This document shows positions 9,101 to 16,375 of a DNA stretch of 64,000 nt, piece after piece (the stretch's first letter is position 1; each line of letters starts with the position of its first letter). The notes below the pieces were generated by a model. The model saw nothing but the letters and a program-made list of their open reading frames with translations, had not been told where the DNA came from and ran no database searches. The stretch is from positions 41,207 to 105,206 of the forward strand of contig CAYRGN010000007.1 in assembly GCA_964423865.1 (NCBI GenBank), in the 5' to 3' direction. Source of the stretch: Leadbetterella sp964423865. GTDB lineage: Bacteria; Bacteroidota; Bacteroidia; Cytophagales; Spirosomataceae. A program made the position numbers and the translations under genes.

Positions 9101-11028
9101 TAAGTGATGAACAACTCAAAGTTTACGAAGCCGATATAGATTCTAATGTTCAGGTAATAGCGGGACCCGGAAGTGGAAAGACACATACTCTAACACTTCG
9201 TGTTGCAAGATTGATTCATCAGGAAAATATTAGACCTGAAAATATTTTGGTGCTGGCTTACAACCGTGCGGTTGTCGTTGAACTGAAAGAGAGATTGACA
9301 AAACTTTTTAGTTCGTTGGGTTACTCAAATATCATTCAACGATTGAAAGTATTCACCTTTCATGGCTTTTGCAAATTCACTTTGAGAGATACAATTCACA
9401 ACTTGGAGTTTGCAGATTGGATTCCAAAATTTATTGAGACAGCCAGAAATCAGCCAGGAATTATCAGCAACCAACTTGGTGTTATTAAATATGTTTTCGT
9501 TGATGAGTTTCAAGACATCACTAATGAAAGGTTAGAGTTATTGAAACTTATTGCCAATCCTCAAAACACATTCACAACTGTAATTGGCGACCCGAACCAA
9601 AGTATTTACGGCTATGAAAGAGTGAACGAAAACGGAAGCCGTAGTCCGAGAGATAACTACGATAAGTTTGAATCAATTTACAATCCAGTTGTGCTTCGCA
9701 TTGGCGATAACTTTAGGTCTTATCCGCAAATTCTTACTGCTGCTGAAAGATTACTTTCTTACAATCAAGACACATTTGATTTTGTCCCATTAAGACCAAC
9801 TACAAATGCAACACACACATACAGAGAAATAGTTTCTTGTGATGGAATTAATGATGATTGGCTTGACAAGTTGGGAGAACTAATTGCAGAAATAAATCCT
9901 GCAACTGGAAATAAATATCGGCAGGTTGCAATAATGTTTAGGAGGAATGTAGAAATATATCGTGCCTACAATTTAGTTGAGAAGAAAAAGCAAGAACTGA
10001 ATTGGAATATCAGAATGAGAATACAAGGTGAAGGTGAGGACTTCACAAGAACAAGAGAAATTGCATGGGTGCTTGACAATTTTTACAAATCAAAATCAGA
10101 GCAAAGAATCACCGCTGACTTTATTGAGCAATACAGAACTTATCAAGCGAGTTTAAGAACAAGATTTCCTAATTGGGATTTCTACTACTTGATTTTTTTT
10201 GAATGCCTATTACATGAGTTTTCTAAGCACAAAGAAGATGATTCTACATACAAAGACCTTTTAGAATTTGTTCAGGAACTTGCACAGAAAGACGATGGAC
10301 AGTTGAGCAAGATTTATTACAATCATTTAAGAGCAGTAATTGGAGAAGACCACAAAACAGCAATTATTTTGACAACAATGCACAAAGTGAAAGGACTTGA
10401 ATTTGATGCGGTGATAATTCCAGCATCATTTACAAATCTTCCGCTTAGAGATTCAGAACTTGAAAATCTTCATGAAGAAGAATATCGTGAATTGGTGGAA
10501 GAAGAAAGAAGGTTGATGTATGTGGCATACACCAGAGCCAAGTATCGTTTAGTTGCTTATTTTGGGGAAAGGGAAAAGGCAATGCGGGATGGAACCAATC
10601 ATTCATTTCCAGAGGAAGAAATAAATGCTTTGGGAATTTCCGTTCCGTCAGGCATTGACAAATATTTTATTGGATGGGGAGCAACTGATAGTGGTAATGC
10701 TATTTTCAATACTATTGAACAGACATTAAAATTCGGTAGCACAATCTCTTTGAGAAAGTCAACCAATAATTGGTTTCTGAATTTGAATGGTTCACAAATC
10801 GGCTGTCTTTCAAAAAAGGTTTCAAATTATTTATCTACCAAGACAAACGGACACACTACTATTGACGGGTTTAGAGTTTCCAATATTTACAAATGGACTT
10901 TAGAAGATACCCAAAAGTTTGACTTGAAAAACAACACTAATTTTGAAAACAGCTGGTCAGACATAGCAAAGCAAAGAGGATATATTTATTTAATTGAATT
11001 TTCAGGATATGGGTACACAACAGTTTGA
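3103..11028 (+). CDS. Giant DnaQ-like exonuclease / RecQ-like helicase / UvrD-like helicase fusion
   Basis: A 2641-residue cytosolic protein (start ATG 3103; TTG 3094 is an alternative). Modules in order: residues 1-75, a small beta-rich segment (NLGIITYLANDKSHGYLL) resembling a cold-shock/OB fold by eye; about 425-550, a DEDD 3'-5' exonuclease with D430/E432 (FDLEYDG), D485 (GHNIEKFDIPLL) and H524..D528 (HNAKDDVEHA); about 700-1000, a degenerate helicase-like stretch and an acidic linker; about 1140-1500, RecQ-like motors with TGGGKS (K1168), DEAH at 1271-1274, LFSAT and EVGRAGR near 1474-1480; about 1780-1860, a possible winged helix; 2005-2500, UvrD-like SF1A with GPGSGKT (K2026), DEFQD (D2134), GDPNQSIYGY, MHKVKGLEFD and VAYTRAK. 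The RecQ four-cysteine zinc module is absent. The gene is strongly AT-rich compared with its neighbours, pointing to horizontal transfer. A role in DNA repair or anti-phage defence is inferred, not shown. Confidence 0.85.
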   Translation: MNLGIITYLANDKSHGYLLTLDKLEEKSVFDVVQKKDKSQSCYIKLSGEDLTLKKYQIISYREKSDKQGRKYAKIESANFKAIAEEENDKFRISILEFEREIYILESKNKNFASSSSGVILLQINVNIGRYSADFSFENIVSTFEGKTNTGFWLSKFVKLASIYSEKLAPIFDNLLVSIVNFLREQLKDEFDLNKLLTKAIFNIKKGCANNDYSSLTYFISCWQNKYLDFFCYSELSKIINPNTQLKMEFWVLELYSFEEIFSDRSQVTNEIVEYAINQYEDWLHDFVLKLKSIEAPTEQIQKVLFNSIPKELPEDFENLNEKLEFVNTNFPDLKLNYLDELKKNRTGKEQILLWENKFIELPLTTVLKDVFNEVSNETKTNIINAVPASDNVSLLNYSLQGGLKIPAYYKNIFKVIKGIINDSNIFVFDLEYDGHNINELAFSQSGKVANATSQKDIEKLLPLFKEALSNPNSFLAGHNIEKFDIPLLKEKIELPNDVGIVDTLLLETLLSPTLKSFALDTKHNAKDDVEHALNLLTNQVVRLIHISESQLKKFENFADANFLKLVYQLRENISETTSELYSHFKTERNKYFINKETGSKKSKEFENYLTANTTKPTFIIAPKEFYPLLSELPNIQFSGDGSDYSKVISKEKVASLPNSSLEKYLLESFIEKCETENKAPIYVNLPSRIKILISENATTDFITEETTLSTKSKNHFCVSPDKLVEIIPQLKESNRSVILLESDLISVTERVLLKTLDYAIFQQRFNNDSFWIYFTGGQSRVEITREDLKKLQVENVAEHFEFFWVEKTSLDTFQVWGNFDFKIYLKSKLAESKILEFHFNREELEKENCKYVIPKSNSGRLSITRYNPETRYRDRYWTFQTNLIQDIIFKSSKPTVLIINQHKEKQKLYDYFTSQKYFVPDFNSALIRQVNLLISHPSSRKVLIITKEQIPEIFLSEDLNGFNFIIDSFELEEKWFISKGTGFLAQAEKTESGLKFKNNNSQNTARKDDDEEDDENENSNPISSGQDVFVLLKIQKPIIDYYRWLFHAADKNSTVWLTDSRLGDFAGLEEEWKATKKFINIWESNEDYQAAYETVRIYFHSPVPSEEINLNTVDELISAKKALAQLFLFDEKENKTNPWYDYQNDYLDKILPAKEDILITLPTGGGKSLLFQAPALYRGSISGRLTIVVTPLKALMEDQIDTLKTKHKFYGSVECINHDRKDIQHIYRRIVGGEILLLYITPERYRSKAFRKVLDMRLENDGGLEYVVYDEAHCVSQWGLDFRPDYLNSANVNKGLKLKCEYKFPLLLFSATVSKQISNDFEDKFGNAINTINNQEIAYNPVREHIGLNFEMSDDKEMKLTQIAQALLSESFNPEKSRCLVFVRRRKDAEENVQLLEGKLNEISESEKFTDRVAYFHAGMNAEEREEVYNKYKSGEIFILLATKAFGMGMDIPNIHYVYHYGPSGTLEDYLQEVGRAGRNARQLNDAGFSNDNPIQTKCFFEKDDFGRIKTLLQNGRITWTNLVAVYNAIKAYYSKFRHFETQSNKPIVLPFNILSQTSEFDNIHDKDQMLRLSLYWLEKLERIKLGFYAPGQLEFSGYEKPADSKIESEEQRKLIAEVEKTWNEKEEGTEAISIELNILLTATELSNTSDLLKLIFKCQKKKIFRYENELIIYPTKKKMDELRHFNDGYREPKYPTLEAVHDLSINLMGMIKERQQKQFEESVLKDQKRIIAGEYFDDNSLPWYVERDGAGMLTEKSNKKIQKEQKEFENKKAKFAFTLADFIPKVRHQTLITHKIGQKPKIVQVIYNGCKEKEDWKKFLKEFKKDLISLLKYVSKTFISKGTKRYNVSELALQLGLEEKETEYIENLLAYANWLGYLHYEGTFLPMGVELYLQSQKEIRQEESNSTDKQIHEEFQTTQKLRELRLIALKCLSNIESKEDKDKYITDYFACVDSGQIISLLIEHLGEEHEDLKGFRDEALKQAVYGEEAENGERKGGLSDEQLKVYEADIDSNVQVIAGPGSGKTHTLTLRVARLIHQENIRPENILVLAYNRAVVVELKERLTKLFSSLGYSNIIQRLKVFTFHGFCKFTLRDTIHNLEFADWIPKFIETARNQPGIISNQLGVIKYVFVDEFQDITNERLELLKLIANPQNTFTTVIGDPNQSIYGYERVNENGSRSPRDNYDKFESIYNPVVLRIGDNFRSYPQILTAAERLLSYNQDTFDFVPLRPTTNATHTYREIVSCDGINDDWLDKLGELIAEINPATGNKYRQVAIMFRRNVEIYRAYNLVEKKKQELNWNIRMRIQGEGEDFTRTREIAWVLDNFYKSKSEQRITADFIEQYRTYQASLRTRFPNWDFYYLIFFECLLHEFSKHKEDDSTYKDLLEFVQELAQKDDGQLSKIYYNHLRAVIGEDHKTAIILTTMHKVKGLEFDAVIIPASFTNLPLRDSELENLHEEEYRELVEEERRLMYVAYTRAKYRLVAYFGEREKAMRDGTNHSFPEEEINALGISVPSGIDKYFIGWGATDSGNAIFNTIEQTLKFGSTISLRKSTNNWFLNLNGSQIGCLSKKVSNYLSTKTNGHTTIDGFRVSNIYKWTLEDTQKFDLKNNTNFENSWSDIAKQRGYIYLIEFSGYGYTTV

Positions 11029-11153
11029 AGTTCTCCCGATTTTCTAGGCATATGGAATAGGCAATAGCTTAGAATGATTTCTCACAACAACTTTTTCCTC
11101 ATCCATAACACAATATCCCATAAATTCCCTTAATTTGCCCGAAACTTGGCAGT

Positions 11154-11660
11154 ATGAACAGACGACAGGCAATAAGTCTCGGTGCAGCCGCAGCGGTGGC
11201 CATTCCGGCGGGACTGGTTTGGTGGAATAAATCGAAGATCGGAGCCTCAACCTTATTTAATGAAAATAGGCAGGCCATTTTATCGGCCGCAGTAGAAGCG
11301 ATTGTCCCGGAGACCGGTATCCCAGGGGCGAAGTCGCTCGGCGTAGACCATTTTGTGGCAAAAGTAGTACAGGACTGCCTCGCCCCCGACCAGCAGACGC
11401 TCTTCAGCAATAGCCTGGTGGAGCTGGATAAAGCCGCCAAAAAGCAATTTTCCAAAGTTTTTAAACTGCTTTCTGTCCCCGAACGCATCGACGTGCTGAA
11501 ATCTTACCCGGAAGAAGACGGGTTTGTGGGGATGTTGAAAGGGCTGACCGTTCGCGGTTACAATACCTCCGAATACGTGATGACCCACGTGCAGAAATAC
11601 GAATTTATCCCGGGCCGTTACCTCGGCTGCGTGCATCTTAACACGGAAAATAATGCCTAA
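11154..11660 (+). CDS. Gluconate 2-dehydrogenase subunit 3-like small subunit (Tat signal)
   Basis: A 168-residue member of the gluconate 2-dehydrogenase subunit 3 family (PF13618). It begins NRRQAISLGAAAAVAIPAGL: a twin arginine followed by a hydrophobic stretch, i.e. a Tat signal. The mature part carries the typical AIVPETGIPGAKSLGVDHFV segment. In FAD glucose dehydrogenases and glucoside 3-dehydrogenases this small subunit is the chaperone-like partner that carries the catalytic flavoprotein through the Tat system. Its stop overlaps the start of the flavoprotein gene by eight bases (ATGCCTAA), so the two are translationally coupled. The complex should act in the periplasm. Confidence 0.88.
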   Translation: MNRRQAISLGAAAAVAIPAGLVWWNKSKIGASTLFNENRQAILSAAVEAIVPETGIPGAKSLGVDHFVAKVVQDCLAPDQQTLFSNSLVELDKAAKKQFSKVFKLLSVPERIDVLKSYPEEDGFVGMLKGLTVRGYNTSEYVMTHVQKYEFIPGRYLGCVHLNTENNA

Positions 11661-13368
11661 TATCAATATCGATTCGGTGAAAGACCGAACTTTCGATGCC
11701 ATCGTGATTGGCTCCGGCATCAGTGGGGGCTGGGCGGCCAAAGAGCTTTGCGAAAAAGGATTGAAAACCCTGGTGCTGGAAAGAGGGCGGGAGGTGAAAC
11801 ATATCACGGATTACCCTACGACCAACACGTTGCCCTGGGAGTTTGAACACCGGAATCAGCTGACCCGGGAAATGAAGGAAGCCAATCCCATTGCCAGTCG
11901 ATGCTACGCCTTTTACGAAGGTACAGAACATTTCTTTGTGAAAGACGACGAGCATCCGTATATCCAGGAAAAGCCGTTCGACTGGCTGCGGGGCTATCAG
12001 ACCGGCGGTAAATCCCTGCTGTGGGCCCGCCAAACCCAGCGCTGGTCGGATTTTGATTTTGAAGGGCCCGCCCGCGACGGTTTCGCCGTAGACTGGCCCA
12101 TACGTTACGCCGACATCGCGCCGTGGTACAGCTACGTGGAACGTTTTGCCGGTATCTCGGGAAACAAAGACGGACTGGATATCTTGCCCGACGGCGACTT
12201 CCTGCCGGCACACGAGATGAATTGTGTGGAATCTTTCTTTCAACAGCAGGTAAAAAAACATTACAAAGACCGCCACATCATACAGGGCCGTTGCGCCCAC
12301 CTGACCGATAACCGCCAGATTTACCTCGATCAGAACCGGTCGAAATGCATGCACCGCACCATCTGCGAGCGCGGCTGCCCCTACGGTGGATATTTCAGCA
12401 GCAACTCGTCTACCCTGCCCGCGGCGGAACGAACCGGCAACATGACCCTGAGACCGCATTCCGTAGTACATTCCATCATCTACGATGAAAGCCGGGGCCA
12501 GGCCAGCGGAGTGAAAATAATAGACGCCAATACCAAAGAAGAGATCGATTTCTTCGCGAAAGTGATTTTCCTGAATGCAGCTGCCCTGAATTCGAATCTG
12601 ATTTTACTGAACAGTACGTCTTCGCGCTTCCCGAACGGACTGGGGAACGACAGCGGCCTTCTGGGCAAATACGTGGCGTTTCATAACTATAACCGTACCA
12701 TCTCCGCGGAGTACGAGGGGTATCTCGATAAAACCACAGAGGGCAGAAGACCGAACTCGCCCTATGTGCCCCGCTTCCGGAATGTGGAAAAACAGGAAAC
12801 CGACTTCCTACGGGGCTACGCAGCCGGTTTCCAGGCTTCGCGTAACCCCTACTACAGCGGAGAAGGCTGGGGAGAGGACTTGAAAAACGGGCTGAACACC
12901 CGCAAATACAACGATTATTGGTCGGTGGGCTCCCACATGATGGGCGAAACCATTCCCAAGGAAAGCAATTACGTAGCCTTAGACGCAGTACAGAAAGATG
13001 CTTGGGGGATTCCCCTGCTCCGGATTTCCATAGATTACGACGAGAACGATAAAAAGATGGAGCAGGACTATATGGACCAGTTTTCCGAAATGTTTGAAAA
13101 AGCGGGCTTCAAAAACATCCGGACCCGCGAATCCGGGCGTAACCCCGGGAACGACATCCACGAGATGGGCGGCGTACGCATGGGCCATGATCCCAAGACC
13201 TCCCTCCTTGATAAATGGCATGCCCTGCACCAATGCCAGAACGTTTTTGTGACTGACGGCGCCTGCATGACGTCTACTTCCACCCAGAATCCGTCTCTGA
13301 CCTATATGGCTTTTGCGGCACGGGCGGTAGATTATGCGGTTAACCGGATGAAGAGAGGGGAGCTATAA
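11653..13368 (+). CDS. GMC-family FAD oxidoreductase, large subunit of an FAD glucose dehydrogenase-like complex
   Basis: A 571-residue GMC oxidoreductase. The FAD-binding Rossmann motif is DAIVIGSGISGGWAAKEL (residues 14-31). GYQTGGKSLLW is the second FAD-contact motif; the active-site pair is H503 (HEMGGVRMG) and N546 (STQNPSLTYM). C232, C238 and C242 form C-X5-C-X3-C, the same spacing as the [3Fe-4S] ligands of Burkholderia-type FAD glucose dehydrogenase. It has no signal peptide of its own and should be exported as a hitch-hiker with the Tat-signal subunit just upstream. Substrate is probably a sugar or glycoside (1- or 3-position oxidation), but cannot be read from sequence. No cytochrome c subunit (CXXCH) lies beside it. 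Confidence 0.88.
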   Translation: MPNINIDSVKDRTFDAIVIGSGISGGWAAKELCEKGLKTLVLERGREVKHITDYPTTNTLPWEFEHRNQLTREMKEANPIASRCYAFYEGTEHFFVKDDEHPYIQEKPFDWLRGYQTGGKSLLWARQTQRWSDFDFEGPARDGFAVDWPIRYADIAPWYSYVERFAGISGNKDGLDILPDGDFLPAHEMNCVESFFQQQVKKHYKDRHIIQGRCAHLTDNRQIYLDQNRSKCMHRTICERGCPYGGYFSSNSSTLPAAERTGNMTLRPHSVVHSIIYDESRGQASGVKIIDANTKEEIDFFAKVIFLNAAALNSNLILLNSTSSRFPNGLGNDSGLLGKYVAFHNYNRTISAEYEGYLDKTTEGRRPNSPYVPRFRNVEKQETDFLRGYAAGFQASRNPYYSGEGWGEDLKNGLNTRKYNDYWSVGSHMMGETIPKESNYVALDAVQKDAWGIPLLRISIDYDENDKKMEQDYMDQFSEMFEKAGFKNIRTRESGRNPGNDIHEMGGVRMGHDPKTSLLDKWHALHQCQNVFVTDGACMTSTSTQNPSLTYMAFAARAVDYAVNRMKRGEL

Positions 13369-13491
13369 TATACAGGAATGACCTGACAGGCGGCATCCTT
13401 GAACATACGATTTACGGGTAATTTATTTAACCCGGGTTAGGTATGAAGTAAAATTATATTGCAGTGCATAAGCGAATGCATAATCCGGGTT

Positions 13492-13499
13492 TAACTTTG
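13492..13499 (+). promoter_or_regulatory. -7 element directly before priA (leaderless start)
   Basis: TAACTTTG matches TAnnTTTG exactly and ends four bases before the priA ATG at 13504. Since transcription normally begins 3-4 bases after this element, the priA mRNA would have essentially no leader. No TTG was seen at the usual -33 distance, which lowers confidence. Confidence 0.5.
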
Positions 13500-13503
13500 T
13501 ACG

Positions 13504-15978
13504 ATGGAAAACGCCGCTATTTTCATTGACGTACTCCTGCCCGTGCCGATACCCCAGTTTTTTACGTACCGGTTACCGCGGGAGATTGCACCCCTTGTAA
13601 AAGTTGGGGCCCGTGTGGTGGTGGAATTTGGGAAGTCGCGGGTGATGACGGCGCTGGTGGTCAGGCTGCACGATACCCCCCCGGAAAAATACCAGGCCAA
13701 ATACATTCAGGAGCTGTTGGATACTGACCCGGTCGTCACAAGGGAGCAGCTCTGGCTGTTTGAGTGGGTGGCCGAATATTACATGTGCACGGCCGGTGAA
13801 GTGCTGAACGTGGCCTTACCCTCCGGATTGAAAATCAGTTCCCAGTCCAAAATTCAATATAACCCCGATTTTAATCACCACGAGCTGCTCAATGAGCTGG
13901 AAAAATCGTTTCTGGATGTTTTGATCCGGGAAGACTCCCTCACCTACGAAGAAGCGGCCCGGCTGATCGGTGAAAATGACCTGGCCAAATTTATCAAGGG
14001 GCTGGTCTCCCGCCATGCCGTAGTACTCTTTGAAGAGGTCAGCGAAAAGTATAAGCCCAAGCGGGTCAAAATGCTTCGTCTGGCCGAAGAATTTGAATCT
14101 GACGAACAGGTACTGGGCTTGATCGAAAGCCTGTCGAAAGCGCGGAAACAACAGGAGGCCATATTGAAATACCTCAGTTGTATTCCCATAGAAGAACTTC
14201 CTTTCAGAAATAAGGAAGGAGTAGAAAAAAAAGAGTTAAAAGACCAGGGAATTTCAGAAGCGGCACTGGGCAGCTTGCTCGAAAAGGGCGTTTTGGAACA
14301 GTTTGAGGTGAGGGTTTCGCGTTTCGGAAAGGAAGGTCCGGAGGCCGGGGCGGAGATATCGCTTTCCGCGGCCCAGGAGCGGGCGGCAGAAGAGGTCATG
14401 GCGCATTTTGGTAGCAAAGAAGTGGTACTGTTTCATGGTATCACGGGCAGCGGCAAAACCGAAGTCTATATTGATATCATCCAAAAAGCCCTGGATTCAG
14501 GTACCCAGGTACTGTTCCTTCTCCCTGAAATCGCCCTGACCACCCAGATCGTTCGCCGCCTCAAACGGGTTTTCGGTGATATCATGGGCGTATACCATTC
14601 CAAATTTTCCGATAACGAAAGGGTGGAAGTCTGGAGGGGCGTGCTGGAAAAGAGATTTTCTTTTGTAGTGGGTGTGCGGTCTTCCGTTTTTCTGCCCTTT
14701 TCTAACCTGGGCCTGATTATTGTAGACGAAGAACACGAGGCCTCCTACAAGCAGTTTGACCCGGCTCCCCGGTATCACGCCCGCGACGTGGCCATCATGC
14801 TGGCCCAAAAGACCCGCTCGAAAGTATTGCTGGGCTCGGCTACGCCTTCCATTGAATCGTATTACCAGGCCCAAAACGGTAAATACGGATTGGTTTCCCT
14901 GTCTGAGCGCTTCGGTGACGCCCAACTGCCGGAAATCCAACTGGTGAACCTGAAGGTAGAGCGCGAAAACAAGACCCTGGAAAAGGAATTCAGCTCGGTA
15001 TTGCGGGAAGGCATCCGCGAAAACCTGGAAAACAAAAAACAAAGCATTGTTTTCCTGAACCGCCGCGGGTACGCGCCTTACGTCAACTGCCCGGAGTGCA
15101 ACTGGATACCCCATTGCAACCAGTGTTCCGTGACATTAACCCACCACCTGAGCGAAAAAACCATGGTATGCCATTACTGCGGCTACTCCGAGTCCGTACC
15201 GCAGGTATGCCCTGCGTGCGGATCACCCCGCATGCGCTCTGTAGGCGTGGGTACCGAGCGGATAGAAGATGACCTCCGGGAGTTTTTTCCCGAAGCACGC
15301 ATCCTGAGAATGGATTTCGATACCACCCGCACCAAGAATGCGTATGAACAGATCATTGGCGAATTTGAGTCGGGCGATGTAGATATCCTGGTGGGCACCC
15401 AAATGGTTTCCAAAGGACTGGATTTTGACCGGGTGAACCTCGTAGGCGTATTTAATGCCGATAAAATGATTCATTTTCCGGATTTCCGGGCCGCAGAAAG
15501 GGCCTTTCAGCTCATTACCCAGGTCAGTGGACGCGCCGGCCGCCGCGAAGAAAAAGGCCGCGTGCTGGTGCAGACCCATAATCCAAACAACCGCGTTTTG
15601 CAGTATGTGCTGGCCCACGACTACACCGGCTTCTACGAAACCGAGCTGAAGGAAAGAGAAGGGTACAACTATCCGCCCTTCTCCAGGATCATCGAAATTA
15701 CCGTCAAAGATACCGATCAGGTGCTGGCACATCAAGCCGCCGAAAAACTCTCCGCTACCCTCAAAAGTTTCCTCGGTGCACAGCGGGTGATGGGCCCCGA
15801 GAAGGCGTTAGTAGAGCGGATTCGCAATAAATTCCTGTTTGTGATCTGGTTAAAACTGGAAAAAGACAAGATGAATATTCAGGCTACCAAGCAGTATCTT
15901 CAAAAAGAAATCGTAAATTTGATTACCGATAAAAAATTCAAATCCGTGCAAGTGGTGGTGAATGTAGACGCTATTTAA
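13504..15978 (+). CDS. priA: Primosomal protein N' (PriA helicase)
   Basis: An 824-residue PriA, the 3'-5' helicase that reloads the replicative helicase at stalled forks. The N-terminal 3'BD domain starts IFIDVLLPVPIPQFFTYRLP. The SF2 motor has GITGSGKT (K318), DEEH at 408-411, GSATPS and QVSGRAGR. Between the two motor lobes lie eight cysteines in four CxxC pairs (CPEC, CNQC, CHYC, CPAC) that bind two zinc ions. The C-terminal domain includes NYPPFSRI and the ending typical of PriA. Length is at the upper end for the family. It is followed 29 bases later by a small membrane-protein gene. Confidence 0.95.
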   Translation: MENAAIFIDVLLPVPIPQFFTYRLPREIAPLVKVGARVVVEFGKSRVMTALVVRLHDTPPEKYQAKYIQELLDTDPVVTREQLWLFEWVAEYYMCTAGEVLNVALPSGLKISSQSKIQYNPDFNHHELLNELEKSFLDVLIREDSLTYEEAARLIGENDLAKFIKGLVSRHAVVLFEEVSEKYKPKRVKMLRLAEEFESDEQVLGLIESLSKARKQQEAILKYLSCIPIEELPFRNKEGVEKKELKDQGISEAALGSLLEKGVLEQFEVRVSRFGKEGPEAGAEISLSAAQERAAEEVMAHFGSKEVVLFHGITGSGKTEVYIDIIQKALDSGTQVLFLLPEIALTTQIVRRLKRVFGDIMGVYHSKFSDNERVEVWRGVLEKRFSFVVGVRSSVFLPFSNLGLIIVDEEHEASYKQFDPAPRYHARDVAIMLAQKTRSKVLLGSATPSIESYYQAQNGKYGLVSLSERFGDAQLPEIQLVNLKVERENKTLEKEFSSVLREGIRENLENKKQSIVFLNRRGYAPYVNCPECNWIPHCNQCSVTLTHHLSEKTMVCHYCGYSESVPQVCPACGSPRMRSVGVGTERIEDDLREFFPEARILRMDFDTTRTKNAYEQIIGEFESGDVDILVGTQMVSKGLDFDRVNLVGVFNADKMIHFPDFRAAERAFQLITQVSGRAGRREEKGRVLVQTHNPNNRVLQYVLAHDYTGFYETELKEREGYNYPPFSRIIEITVKDTDQVLAHQAAEKLSATLKSFLGAQRVMGPEKALVERIRNKFLFVIWLKLEKDKMNIQATKQYLQKEIVNLITDKKFKSVQVVVNVDAI

Positions 15979-16007
15979 GAATTAAACTACACGAAAACAA
16001 TACGATT

Positions 16008-16370
16008 ATGAGCTTGAAATCATCAATTTCCGACTTTTTGAAAATAGACGAACTGAAAGACAACCTGCTGAAACTCGCAGAGTCTAAATTTGAACTAAAA
16101 AAGCTGGAACTGCTGGCCAAAGTAGAAAAATTGCTGGCCAAGGTGGTCATGAACGTATTGGTCGCCATTTTCGTATTTATCATTTTCCTGCTGCTGAATA
16201 TACTGATCGCTGCCCTGATAAATCATTACACCCAAAGTTACTGGATAGGCTATGCCTGCATAACCGCCTTATACAGCATTTTGTTTGCCGTGTTCCATTT
16301 CTGTAAGGCAAGTGTCTCCAGACGGGTAGAGGCTCTGATTGCGGATATGATTGTTGAAGAAAAATTTTAG
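16008..16370 (+). CDS. Holin-X-like small membrane protein (PF07332 type)
   Basis: A 120-residue protein with a charged N-terminal amphipathic region (about 1-45, rich in Lys/Glu/Leu, possibly coiled coil) and two hydrophobic segments, VMNVLVAIFVFIIFLLLNIL (about 47-66) and a second around residues 78-98. This is the layout of the family labelled phage holin family/putative Actinobacterial Holin-X, which is widespread in Bacteroidota chromosomes and is not evidence for a prophage. Function is unknown. It sits between priA and an aminotransferase gene that starts five bases after its stop, so it is probably co-transcribed with the latter. Confidence 0.65.
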   Translation: MSLKSSISDFLKIDELKDNLLKLAESKFELKKLELLAKVEKLLAKVVMNVLVAIFVFIIFLLLNILIAALINHYTQSYWIGYACITALYSILFAVFHFCKASVSRRVEALIADMIVEEKF

Positions 16371-16375
16371 ATACT

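Noticed and set aside
11638..12471. 277-codon frame antisense to the GMC oxidoreductase gene
   Set aside because: Shadow frame caused by GC-rich codons; no recognisable domain and opposite to a well-supported gene.
14497..15114. 205-codon frame antisense to priA
   Set aside because: Composition mirrors the sense gene; no motif, no plausible start signal.
16008..16370. Prophage signal from the holin-like gene
   Set aside because: Holin-X-like proteins are common chromosomal genes in Bacteroidota; no endolysin, capsid, tail or integrase gene is nearby.
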